Assembly: GCA_910585255.1 (NCBI GenBank)
Contig: CAJUEI010000002.1
Span: forward strand, 13,577 to 77,576
Direction of reading: 5' to 3'
Source: an uncultured Lachnospiraceae bacterium
GTDB taxonomy: Bacteria; Bacillota; Clostridia; Lachnospirales; Lachnospiraceae
DNA length: 64,000 nt
The position numbers were made by a program, and so were the translations under genes. Below the pieces are notes generated by a model. The model ran no database searches. It was not told the origin of the DNA and saw only the letters and a program-made list of their open reading frames with translations. Of this stretch, positions 25,514 through 33,863 are shown one piece after another. Numbering within the stretch: position 1 is the first letter of the stretch; each line of letters starts with the position of its first letter.

Positions 25514-27595
25514 ATGAGGGATAATATATTGGAGAAATTAAAAGAATTTTTTCAAAACTATAAAGGAAAAAAAACAGCAATATATGGTTTAGGAGCAGAA
25601 ACAGAAAAAGTTTTATCAGAGTTGGATGGATATTTAGAAATATTTGGTCTATTAGATGGTTTTCAAGAACAGGGCATATTATATGGAAAGCCGATTCTTT
25701 CGCTTTCTGAAGCAGTCAAAGAACAGGCAGTGCTTATTATAGCAGCAGCACGTCCCGCATCCTGTCGTGTCATTGCAGAAAGAGTAAGAGAGACTTGTAT
25801 AAAAAATAAGATTGATCTAATTGATACACGAGGTAAAAATTTACTTTTATCTAATAATATAACCTATGATTTGAAACAGATAGAAGGAATGACTAAAAAA
25901 GAATTTATAGATGAAATTAATCGTGCAGAGGTAGTAAGTTTTGATTTGTTTGATACACTAATGATGCGGCAGACTCTGATATCGGAGGATGTATGTGAAT
26001 ATGTCGATTTAAAACTAAAAGAAAGAGGAATTGAGATAGAAGATTTTTGTAAAAAACGCCTTAAAATAGAAAAAGAATTATCTCGGTATTCTGCCCCGTC
26101 TATTTTAGAAATCTATCAAAATTTATTTGCTCATGAAAAAGAAAAACGTATTACAGCAAAAGAAGCGGCAGATTTAGAGTGGCAGATAGATGCAGCATTA
26201 ATTATTCCTAGAAGAGAAGTAATAGCTCTTTTACAGTATGCCAATACAAAAGGAAAAGAGATATATTTTATATCAGATTCTTATTATAGTAAGAAGAAAT
26301 TGTTAATACTGATGAAAAAATGTGGAATAACAGGATTAGAGAATGTTATTTCTTCTAGTGACTATAAGAAAAGTAAGACACAGGGGCTGTTCGGTTTTTT
26401 AAAAGAAAAAATAGGAAAAAAGAAATGGTTGCATATTGGAGATGATCCTATAACTGATGAAGCATGTGCAAAAAAAGAAAAAGGAAGAGTATGCCGACTT
26501 TATAGTAGTTTTGATTTATTTGAATCGGTTGGCTATTTGGGAATGAGAGAATATTTGGATTCCTTATCGGCACGTTTTAAGATAGGAATGTTTATTGCTT
26601 GTATTTTTAATAATCCTTTTCAATTTGAAACAATAGATAAAAAGATATATGTAGAAGATGCAGGTGCAGTTGGTTATTTATTTTGTGCACCGATTATTAC
26701 AGATTTTATGTTTTGGTTTCAGAAAAATATACAAACCTATCATTTAAAAAATATATGGTTTTGTGCCAGAGACGGTTATTTTATTCAAAAATTATATCAT
26801 AAATTAGTACCAAAACAAACAAGCATTTATTTTTTAACATCACGAACGGCTGCAATTCGGGCAGGGGTAGAAAGTGAACAGGATATAGAAACGATAGATA
26901 AAATGAAATTCAGCGGTTCTGTCGAGGAAAATCTAAAAGAGCGTTTTGGAATTTTGCCAAAAAATAATTTAGACAGACAAACAGAGCAAGACGGACTGCA
27001 GGCATATAAAGCAGTTATTCTAAAAAGTGCCAAAAAAGCAAGAAGAAATTATAAAACCTATATAAATAAACTGCATATACAAAAAGGAGAGATTGCTTTT
27101 TTTGATTTTGTTGCCAAGGGAACTGTTCAGATGTATGTACAGAGGTTAATAAACTATCATCTAAAAGGATTCTATTTTTTACGATTAGAATCCGAGCAGA
27201 CAGAAGAGAAGAATTTAGATATTCAAGCTTTTTATACAAAAGAGAAAAAGGAAGGAACTATTATTTTCGATTGTTATTATATTCTTGAAACCCTGCTGAC
27301 CTCACCGTTTCCCTCTGTACAGCAGTTTGATAAAAAAGGAAAACCAATTTATGCAAAAGAAACCAGAACAGAACAGCAGATGCGGTGTTTGCAGAAAATG
27401 CAAAATGGAGTTTGGGAGTATTTTAAAACATATCTTGCATTATGTCCTGTTACACAAAGAATGGAACAGAAGGAATTGGATGAAACACTTCTTTCTTTTA
27501 TACATAAATTTTGTATTACGGATGAAGATTTCTTACATATGGTGATAGAAGATCCCTTTTTTAATAGAATGACAAAAGTAACAGAGGTACTTTAG
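25514..27595 (+). CDS. Large HAD-superfamily protein with N-terminal Rossmann-like domain
   Basis: A 693-residue protein. Residues 15-105 carry the same small Rossmann-like domain as five neighbours (TAIYGLGAETEK, LLDGFQEQG). A HAD core follows, with motif I in VSFDLFDTLM (about 140) and the motif IV acid region in HIGDDPITDE. The long C-terminal part (about 350-690) resembles the COG5610 group of predicted HAD hydrolases found in polysaccharide loci. TTG at 25529 with GAGGG upstream is an alternative start. Possible roles are dephosphorylation or phosphotransfer in glycan assembly. Confidence 0.7.
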   Translation: MRDNILEKLKEFFQNYKGKKTAIYGLGAETEKVLSELDGYLEIFGLLDGFQEQGILYGKPILSLSEAVKEQAVLIIAAARPASCRVIAERVRETCIKNKIDLIDTRGKNLLLSNNITYDLKQIEGMTKKEFIDEINRAEVVSFDLFDTLMMRQTLISEDVCEYVDLKLKERGIEIEDFCKKRLKIEKELSRYSAPSILEIYQNLFAHEKEKRITAKEAADLEWQIDAALIIPRREVIALLQYANTKGKEIYFISDSYYSKKKLLILMKKCGITGLENVISSSDYKKSKTQGLFGFLKEKIGKKKWLHIGDDPITDEACAKKEKGRVCRLYSSFDLFESVGYLGMREYLDSLSARFKIGMFIACIFNNPFQFETIDKKIYVEDAGAVGYLFCAPIITDFMFWFQKNIQTYHLKNIWFCARDGYFIQKLYHKLVPKQTSIYFLTSRTAAIRAGVESEQDIETIDKMKFSGSVEENLKERFGILPKNNLDRQTEQDGLQAYKAVILKSAKKARRNYKTYINKLHIQKGEIAFFDFVAKGTVQMYVQRLINYHLKGFYFLRLESEQTEEKNLDIQAFYTKEKKEGTIIFDCYYILETLLTSPFPSVQQFDKKGKPIYAKETRTEQQMRCLQKMQNGVWEYFKTYLALCPVTQRMEQKELDETLLSFIHKFCITDEDFLHMVIEDPFFNRMTKVTEVL

Positions 27596-27613
27596 AAAAG
27601 AAAGGTGAGAGTA

Positions 27614-28276
27614 ATGCAGATTGAGTTAATGGCTTCTATGATGTGTGCAAATTATGGAAATTTAGAAACAGAAGTGAGAAATCTAGAAGAGGGAGGCATT
27701 GATTCTTTTCATATAGATATTATGGACGGCAGGTTTGTACCAAATTTTGCTATGTCATTAAATGATTTAACCTATATAGCAGATACAACGAAAACGCCAA
27801 TTGATATTCATTTAATGATTGAACATCCCAATAACAATATCCAATTATTTTTAGATCATCTTAGAGTAGGCGATACCGTTTATATTCATCCAGAAGCAGA
27901 ATATCATCCTTCTACAACACTGCAGAAAGTAATTAATGCCGGAATGATACCAGGAATTGCAATTAATCCTGGAACAAGTGTAGAAACTGTATTTGAGATG
28001 CTTCGTATTGTAAAAAAGGTATTAGTAATGTCCGTTAATCCAGGAAATGCCGGGCAGATGTATCTGCCCTATGTAGGAAAAAAGATAATTAAATTACTTT
28101 CTTTAAAAGAAGATATGGATTTTGAGATTTATTGGGACGGAGCCTGCAGTGCAGATAAAATAATGGAATATGCCCCAAAGGGTGTAAAAGGTTTTGTACT
28201 TGGAACAACGCTTCTTTTTGGCAGAACCATATCATATCAAGAAATCATAAAAAATATTCGCCATTTACAATTTTAA
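27614..28276 (+). CDS. Ribulose-phosphate 3-epimerase family protein
   Basis: A 220-residue TIM barrel with the family's strands FHIDIMDGRFVPNF and IDIHLMIEHP (metal ligands His, Asp, His) and VLVMSVNPGNAGQMYLPY. ATG 27614 with AGGTGAG upstream is preferred over GTG 27605. It sits just before CDP-polyol genes, where it may supply or interconvert pentulose phosphates for the activated polyol, so it need not be the pentose-pathway enzyme. The glycine-rich phosphate loop departs slightly from the housekeeping type. Confidence 0.78.
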   Translation: MQIELMASMMCANYGNLETEVRNLEEGGIDSFHIDIMDGRFVPNFAMSLNDLTYIADTTKTPIDIHLMIEHPNNNIQLFLDHLRVGDTVYIHPEAEYHPSTTLQKVINAGMIPGIAINPGTSVETVFEMLRIVKKVLVMSVNPGNAGQMYLPYVGKKIIKLLSLKEDMDFEIYWDGACSADKIMEYAPKGVKGFVLGTTLLFGRTISYQEIIKNIRHLQF

Positions 28277-28295
28277 AGTATAGGAGTGTGATTTT

Positions 28296-29000
28296 GTGAA
28301 TATTGCAGTTATCTTATCTGGTGGTTCCGGTATAAGAATCGGCTCTGCTGTTCCAAAACAATATATAGAAATAGAAAAGAAACCCATAATCTCCTATTGT
28401 ATTGAACAATTCTCTGCTCATAGAAAGATTGATAAAATCCAGATAGTCGCAGCTTTAAACTGGCAGAACCAAATTCAAAAATGGCTAAAGACAGCCGACA
28501 GGCAAAAAAAATTTAATGGTTTTTCTATTCCGGGAGAAAACCGGCAGCTTTCGATTTTACATGCATTAGAGGATATTATAAAATATGCAGAAGAATCGGA
28601 CTATGTTATGATTCATGATGCAGCCAGACCGCTGCTGACAGAAAAACAGATAACCGAGTGTTTAGAGGCAGCAGCCGGACATGATGGAGTCCTTCCTGTT
28701 ATACCAATAAAAGATACCATCTATCAAAGCAAAAATAAAACAACCATAGATTCTTTATTAAACCGAGACGAGTTTTTTGCAGGACAGGCACCGGAAGTAT
28801 TTCGTCTAGGAACCTATTATCAAGCAAATAAAAAATTACTGCCGAATCAAATATTAGAAATAACAGGTTCTACTGAAGCAGCCATTAGAAGCGGAATGGA
28901 TATCGTTTTAATTCCGGGTGATGAGAGAAATTTTAAAATTACCACTAAAGCAGATTTAGAACAATTTCGCTGTATAATAGAAAAAAGAATAGAAAGATAA
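28296..29000 (+). CDS. IspD/TarI-like cytidylyltransferase
   Basis: A 234-residue nucleotidyltransferase with LSGGSGIRIGSAVPKQY and MIHDAARPL motifs. IspD (isoprenoid) and TarI (CDP-ribitol) share this fold. The adjacent TarJ-like dehydrogenase and the CDP-glycerol-type transferase upstream favour a TarI role that activates ribitol 5-phosphate or a related polyol phosphate. GTG start with GGAG upstream. Confidence 0.78.
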   Translation: MNIAVILSGGSGIRIGSAVPKQYIEIEKKPIISYCIEQFSAHRKIDKIQIVAALNWQNQIQKWLKTADRQKKFNGFSIPGENRQLSILHALEDIIKYAEESDYVMIHDAARPLLTEKQITECLEAAAGHDGVLPVIPIKDTIYQSKNKTTIDSLLNRDEFFAGQAPEVFRLGTYYQANKKLLPNQILEITGSTEAAIRSGMDIVLIPGDERNFKITTKADLEQFRCIIEKRIER

Positions 29001-29008
29001 AAAATAAA

Positions 29009-30121
29009 ATGAATCAATTAATGAAAGCATGGGTATTACATAACATCAATCAATTTTATTTAGAAACCATACCAATCCCTCAATTAAGGAAGAAAGAAGT
29101 ATTAGTTTCTGTAAAGGCAGCTGGTATTTGCGGCTCAGATATTCCAAGAATATATCAAGCCGGCACCTATTCGTATCCGTTAATTCCAGGACATGAATGT
29201 TCCGGGACAGTAGAAAAGCTAGGAGAACAGGCAGATAAAAAATGGCAGGGAAAAAGAGTAGGAATTTTTCCGTTAATCCCTTGTATGACCTGTATATTTT
29301 GTCAAAAGAAACAATATGAACTGTGCAGAAACTACAGCTATTTAGGTTCTAGAAGAAATGGAGGCTTTGCAGAATATATAGTAGTTCCAGAAGATAATCT
29401 AATCGAACTGCCGGAACAAATTTCTGATCGGGAGGCTGCCATATTAGAGCCTATGGCAGTTGCTGTACATGCGATAAGAAGGACACTCCTTTCTATAAAA
29501 AATCCAGCAGCAGAAAATCTTTTAAACAACAATGCTATACCAAACTATATCGTAATATATGGACTTGGTACAATTGGCATGAGTATTCTTTTATTTTTAA
29601 TAAACGAAAACAAAAATAATAAATTCCAAAAAATTATGGCAGTTGGAAATAAAGAAATTCAAAAACAAACCATATTAAAAATAGGATTACCAAAAGAGTG
29701 CTATTGTGACAGTCGAAAAGAAGATGCCAAACAATGGATTCTAGAACAAACCGAAGGAAGAGGAGCCGATATCGTTTTTGAGTGTATCGGAAAAAATCTA
29801 TCGATTGCACAAGCAGTTGCTGTCGCTGCTCCATTGGGGCGAGTTTGTTTAGTTGGAAATCCCTATACAGATATACGATTAGAAAAAGCAATATATGGAA
29901 AGATTTTACGAAACCAGCTAATAATAACAGGAATATGGAATTCCTCTTTTACACATCAATTAGAAGATGATTGGCATTATGTAATAGAACAGATTATTCA
30001 GAAAAAAGTAAAACCAGATCTCTTAATTTCTCACCAATTTAAACTAGAGGAATTAGAAAAAGGAATTCAAATTATAAGAGAAAAATCAGAAGATTATCTA
30101 AAAATTATTATGAATAATTAA
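29009..30121 (+). CDS. Zinc-dependent alcohol dehydrogenase, TarJ-like
   Basis: A 370-residue medium-chain dehydrogenase. Catalytic zinc ligands are in CGSDIP and GHECSGTV, the structural zinc cysteines are in PCMTCIFCQKKQYELC, and the NAD(P) fold begins YIVIYGLGTIGM. Next to a TarI-like gene it probably reduces a ketopentose phosphate to the polyol phosphate. The ribosome site is weak. It is the last gene of the run from 11746; no terminator is visible after it. Confidence 0.78.
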   Translation: MNQLMKAWVLHNINQFYLETIPIPQLRKKEVLVSVKAAGICGSDIPRIYQAGTYSYPLIPGHECSGTVEKLGEQADKKWQGKRVGIFPLIPCMTCIFCQKKQYELCRNYSYLGSRRNGGFAEYIVVPEDNLIELPEQISDREAAILEPMAVAVHAIRRTLLSIKNPAAENLLNNNAIPNYIVIYGLGTIGMSILLFLINENKNNKFQKIMAVGNKEIQKQTILKIGLPKECYCDSRKEDAKQWILEQTEGRGADIVFECIGKNLSIAQAVAVAAPLGRVCLVGNPYTDIRLEKAIYGKILRNQLIITGIWNSSFTHQLEDDWHYVIEQIIQKKVKPDLLISHQFKLEELEKGIQIIREKSEDYLKIIMNN

Positions 30122-30320
30122 AAAAAATTATATTATAAAAAACGATCCATAAAAAACAAAAAAATCTGCTGCAAAATATAATAATTCTAAAATATATGGT
30201 AATAATATCAGAAATATTGTATAACAAATAATATAAAATTATAATTTTAAAACGAATTATTTTTATATAAAAATAAAGTATTTTTATTATTTTTAAAAGT
30301 ATTTTTTCCTGTATTTACCT
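30122..30320. other. Very AT-rich intergenic stretch, nothing recognised
   Basis: About 200 bases dominated by A and T, without an ORF or clear hairpin. Confidence 0.5.
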
Positions 30321-30450
30321 GAAATCAAAGGAAATTTGGAATCCGCTCCGCTACTTCCTCATAATCCTATGCTGCTATTGCAGCTTAAGTCCCCCAACCC
30401 ACCGCTTTCGCCTTTATAGCTTAGAAGCGGGGGACTTCCTTAATAGGTTA
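30321..30450 (-). repeat. Dispersed IS605/omega-RNA-like element, copy C
   Basis: On the minus strand it reads AACCTATTAAGGAAGT, a core with AAGGCGAAAGCGGTGGG, a small GCTGCAATAGCAGC hairpin, and the tail GTAGCGGAGCGGATTCC. TTTAACC lies at its left end on that strand, as in the other copies. Confidence 0.65.
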
Positions 30451-30517
30451 AATTAGCCCTTTCCATTTTTTATCTGTTAAATATCCAACTTTTTGAACGA
30501 CATATTTGATATAATCA

Positions 30518-31183
30518 TCAAAGAGAAGATAACTTCTTAAAAAAGTGATACATTTCTTCCACACTTTCCACAATATAATCTGCCCCTGCCAAAAGAAGTT
30601 CCTCTTTCGTTCCATATCCAAACAGTACTCCCATAGAGTCAATCTTGTTTTCTTTTGCCCCAAGAATATCATGTTTTCGATCACCAATCATAAGCACTTG
30701 AGAGCGATCCGTTATCAAACATTTCTCTAATGCATAAGCAATCACTTCCCCCTTTGTCGTTCGTCTTCCATCTAACTCACTTCCTGAAAGGAAAGTAAAA
30801 TAAGATTCCAAATGAAAGAAAGCCAAGATTTGCTTTGCATAAACAGAGGGTTTAGAGGTAGCAAGAATCAGCTGAAATCCTAAATCAGTAAGTTCTTTTA
30901 AAAGTTCTTCTATTCCAGGATAGACACGATTCTCTAATATTCCAATTGCGGAAAAACGCCCTCGATATTTTTCCACTGCTTTTGCCGCCTCTTTTTCTGA
31001 AAAAGAATAATATTCCATAAAAGAGTCAAGAAGCGGAGGACCAATAAAACAAGTAAGAGTATCTAGATCTGTTACCTGAATACCAAAAGATTCTAATGCA
31101 TAAGCAACACATTTAGTAATACCAATCTTAGGATCGGTTAAAGTCCCATCCAAATCAAATAAAAGATAGTGATATTTTTGCAT
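30518..31183 (-). CDS. HAD phosphatase, Gph-like
   Basis: A 221-residue HAD hydrolase. Motif I LLFDLDGTLTD, motif II in LATSKP and motif IV MIGDRKHDILGA are present with a helical cap between, the plan of phosphoglycolate phosphatase-like enzymes. AGGAGGT precedes ATG. It is convergent with the glycan island and divergent from the ECF gene. The substrate cannot be named. Confidence 0.85.
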   Translation of the reverse strand: MQKYHYLLFDLDGTLTDPKIGITKCVAYALESFGIQVTDLDTLTCFIGPPLLDSFMEYYSFSEKEAAKAVEKYRGRFSAIGILENRVYPGIEELLKELTDLGFQLILATSKPSVYAKQILAFFHLESYFTFLSGSELDGRRTTKGEVIAYALEKCLITDRSQVLMIGDRKHDILGAKENKIDSMGVLFGYGTKEELLLAGADYIVESVEEMYHFFKKLSSL

Positions 31184-31303
31184 AGATACCTCCTTTAAGC
31201 TCTAATACAAAATCTTAAAAAAATTTATTATAATTAATTTTTAATACAAATTTCATTTTACTTACCTTATAAACTAAATAATAATTATCTCCTATTATAT
31301 TTT

Positions 31304-31420
31304 AACCTCATCAAGGAAGTCCCCTGCTTCTAAGCCGCCAAGGCGAAAGCGGTGGGTTGGGACTTCCTTGATGAGGTTATAAGCAAGTAGCAAAGCGGAT
31401 TGGGAATATCCGATTTGACT
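31304..31420 (+). repeat. Dispersed IS605/omega-RNA-like element, copy D
   Basis: The arms AACCTCATCAAGGAAGTCCC and GGGACTTCCTTGATGAGGTT are perfect inverted repeats of 20 bp around the GGCGAAAGC core. The tail AGTAGCAAAGCGGATTGGG follows. It is preceded by TTTTAACC. Confidence 0.68.
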
Positions 31421-31524
31421 AAAAAACATTATAACATAGATAAGAGGCAAAGTCATTAACAGAACAAAAAAATGTAGAATAGTAAATCTTAGATAAACTT
31501 TTAAGGTTAAATTTAGAAAACTAC

Positions 31525-31553
31525 TTGACATTTCCAACAAATTTAAGTATACT
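31525..31553 (+). promoter_or_regulatory. Sigma-A promoter upstream of the ECF transporter gene
   Basis: TTGACA (31525-31530) and TATACT (31548-31553) are separated by exactly 17 bp. Transcription would start near 31560, leaving a leader of about 290 bases. Confidence 0.75.
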
Positions 31554-31690
31554 CACTACAATAGCTAATAGAAGTTAGCAAAAAATAAGAGATAGATTTT
31601 GTTTTTCATTATACATAATAATAAAAAAATTATCATAAATTTATAAACTTAACTTAAGGAAAAATTCAAATTAAGAAAAAATCCAAAAAT

Positions 31691-31752
31691 AAAAATACCA
31701 TGAAGGTAGAACAGTTCTGAAGAATTGTTATATTTTTATGGTATTTTTTTGT
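31691..31752 (+). terminator. Leader terminator/attenuator before ECF transporter
   Basis: AAAAATACCAT pairs with ATGGTATTTTTTT across a 36-base loop that contains a smaller GAACAGTTC hairpin. The T tract makes it terminator-like. It lies between the promoter at 31525 and the gene at 31848, so it could attenuate that gene. I recognise no known riboswitch aptamer upstream of it. Confidence 0.55.
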
Positions 31753-31847
31753 AAAAAATGCGATCATAAGCATATAAACAATATAAATATATGAAAAACA
31801 AAGAAAATTTAGTCTTAACTATCTATTTGAATCAGGAGGAAAAAAGA

Positions 31848-32408
31848 ATGAAAGACATGAAAAAAATGATTTTAGCTGCATTATTCTTGGCAATGGGTAT
31901 GATTCTGCCATTTTTCACAGGGCAGATACCAGCAATAGGAAGCCGTTTACTGCCCATGCATATCCCAGTATTGTTATGCGGATTTGTATGTGGCTGGCAA
32001 TATGGACTGACAGTGGGTATTATTTTGCCGATATTTCGAAGTTTAATCTTTACTATGCCTAAAATGATGCCAACAGCAGTAGCAATGGCATTTGAACTTG
32101 CCGTTTATGGTGCAGTAGCAGGAATTCTTTATGCAAAACTTCCAAAGAAAAAGCTATCCGTTTATATCAGCTTAATAACAGCTATGTTTGCAGGAAGAGT
32201 AATATGGGGAGTGGTTAGTATTCCTCTATATGGCATAACAGGAGGAAGTTTTTCCACTGCCATGTTTATAGCAGGTGCATTCACCAATGCTATTCCTGGG
32301 ATTATTTTACAAATCGTAGCAATTCCGGCAATTATCATTGCACTAACGCAGATAGGAGTATTAAAAAATGAAAGAGAAAATGCGTATCGTATGCTTTCAA
32401 ATCGATAA
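31848..32408 (+). CDS. ECF transporter S component
   Basis: A 186-residue membrane protein with about five to six hydrophobic segments and the family's AALFLAMGMILPFFTG start and GSRLLPMHIPVLLCG loop. S components bind a vitamin or precursor and dock with a shared energising module encoded elsewhere. ATG 31848 with AGGAGG is preferred over 31791. The next gene, a kinase, overlaps its end, suggesting uptake followed by phosphorylation of the same compound. The ligand is not identifiable from sequence. Confidence 0.82.
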   Translation: MKDMKKMILAALFLAMGMILPFFTGQIPAIGSRLLPMHIPVLLCGFVCGWQYGLTVGIILPIFRSLIFTMPKMMPTAVAMAFELAVYGAVAGILYAKLPKKKLSVYISLITAMFAGRVIWGVVSIPLYGITGGSFSTAMFIAGAFTNAIPGIILQIVAIPAIIIALTQIGVLKNERENAYRMLSNR

Positions 32409-32934
32409 TATATTAGAAAAACATCTTACTCAGCCTGTTTTAGTTGCAATTGACGGTATGAGTGCCAGCGGAAAAAGTACATTAGGAAATTTATTAAAAG
32501 AAAAATATCAATGTAATTTATTTCATATGGACGATTTCTTTCTACGCCCAGAACAAAGAACAAAAGAACGTTTATCAGAAGCGGGAGGAAATGTGGATTA
32601 TAAACGATTTCAGGAAGAGATACTAGCTCACATTTCCGATCCTTCAGGACTTGTCTATCAAAGATATAATTGCCGCCAAAAAAAATTAGAAGAAAAAATA
32701 AAAGTTCCATATAACAGATTAAATATTGTAGAAGGTGCTTACAGCCAGCATCCATATTTTAAAAATATCTATGATTTACGTTTTTTCTTAACAATATCTT
32801 CTGAAGAACAAAAACGCAGAATTCGTATCCGAAATGGAGAAGCTCAGTTAGAGAGATTTATAAAAGAATGGATTCCAATGGAAAATCAATATTTCGAAAC
32901 ATATCAGATTCCTTCTTTTAGCATCTGCTTATAA
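32368..32934 (+). CDS. Uridine-kinase-like P-loop kinase
   Basis: A 188-residue kinase. The P-loop GMSASGKST is at about residue 30-38, followed by FHMDDFFLRP, as in uridine kinase and phosphoribulokinase relatives. It overlaps the S component gene by 41 bases with GGAG upstream. I infer that it traps the imported compound by phosphorylation. Confidence 0.78.
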   Translation: MKEKMRIVCFQIDNILEKHLTQPVLVAIDGMSASGKSTLGNLLKEKYQCNLFHMDDFFLRPEQRTKERLSEAGGNVDYKRFQEEILAHISDPSGLVYQRYNCRQKKLEEKIKVPYNRLNIVEGAYSQHPYFKNIYDLRFFLTISSEEQKRRIRIRNGEAQLERFIKEWIPMENQYFETYQIPSFSICL

Positions 32935-33061
32935 AAAATAGAAAAGCTTATATAAATATCAAAAAAATAAGAAAAGTATAAAGAAAAACAAATAAAGCTA
33001 TCAAGGTAAAAAATTAAAAATAGTTATCAAAATAAAAAAATATCAGAAGAGAAAGACAGCC

Positions 33062-33237
33062 TGAGGAGAGAGCTGCCCTTTCATTCTAGGCATATCAGAG
33101 CAGTTTTTTTGTGGAGGGAAGATCCGGCACTTAGAACGGCTTAGGAACGAGCTTTTATGCGAGTTTCTTAGCCGTTCTTAGTGACTAGCTTCCCGGAACT
33201 TTTGCTCGCCTAGAATGAAAGGGCAGCTCTCTCCTCA
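33062..33237. repeat. Large cruciform element with perfect 30-bp arms
   Basis: Bases 33062-33091 are the exact reverse complement of 33208-33237. Inside lies a second imperfect pair around GAACGGCT and AGCCGTTC. It contains CCGGCACTTAG, a motif also present (inverted) in the palindromic element at 55364-55503. No coding frame. It may be a mobile or structured-RNA element. Confidence 0.75.
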
Positions 33238-33427
33238 AGCGTCCGATTTTAATAAAAGCGTCCGATTTTAATAAAAGCGTCCGATTTTAATAAAAGCGTC
33301 CGATTTTAATAAAAGCATCCGATTTTAATAAAAGCATCCAGTTTTAATAAAAATCCCCAATTTTAATAAAAGCCCCCAATTCTAACAAAAGCATTTGACT
33401 TTAATTCCATCCCCCCAATTCTATTCA
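33238..33427. repeat. 19-bp tandem repeat array, about ten units
   Basis: The unit AGCGTCCGATTTTAATAAA recurs every 19 bases. Units 1-4 are identical, units 5-6 change GCG to GCA, and units 7-10 diverge progressively (CCCCAATTTTAATAAA and so on) up to the stop codon of the DUF3842 gene. There are no spacers, so it is not a CRISPR array. The array starts directly at the right arm of the cruciform element. Confidence 0.88.
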
Positions 33428-33829
33428 ACACATAGAATCTATTTTTTCACACACCATACGAATATATTCTCCAAGTCCAATCTCCCCGCACCCCACAACA
33501 TAATGGTTGCATCGGTTTACAGGAATCAATATCTTAAATGCCGGACTAGCTCCAACAGCCGTTGCAATAGCCGGTGTAATCTCCCCGAGCAAAGAATTCG
33601 CAAAAACAATTCCAATCGGTCCAACAATAATATCGGAATTCTGTGCATTGACAATAGCAGGATTTTCCCCAGTTGCCCCATAATCTGCTCCAGCTTTCAT
33701 CATAGCAGAAGTAGCAATTCCATTTGTCCCGATTGCATAAAGCTCTAAATCTGGACGCATTTTCTTCAGCTGTTCAATCAGAGCCCGCCCAATTTTCCCG
33801 CCCTGTCCGTCAATAATAGTAATTTTCAT
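33425..33829 (-). CDS. DUF3842 family protein
   Basis: A 134-residue protein with a Rossmann-like start (IIDGQGGKIGRALIEQL) and a conserved CNHYVVGCGE segment. It matches DUF3842, a small clostridial family without known function. Its stop codon lies at the decayed end of the 19-bp repeat array. Confidence 0.82.
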   Translation of the reverse strand: MKITIIDGQGGKIGRALIEQLKKMRPDLELYAIGTNGIATSAMMKAGADYGATGENPAIVNAQNSDIIVGPIGIVFANSLLGEITPAIATAVGASPAFKILIPVNRCNHYVVGCGEIGLGEYIRMVCEKIDSMC

Positions 33830-33863
33830 AAAAAAATCCTTTCCCTGCTTAATTTAAAAAATC

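Noticed and set aside
30448..30687. Minus-strand ORF overlapping the Gph-like gene
   Set aside because: It is in another frame of the HAD gene and has no ribosome site; the HAD frame has all motifs.
33238..33427. Possible CRISPR array
   Set aside because: Units are 19 bp and directly adjacent, with no spacers, no cas genes nearby and degenerate later units.
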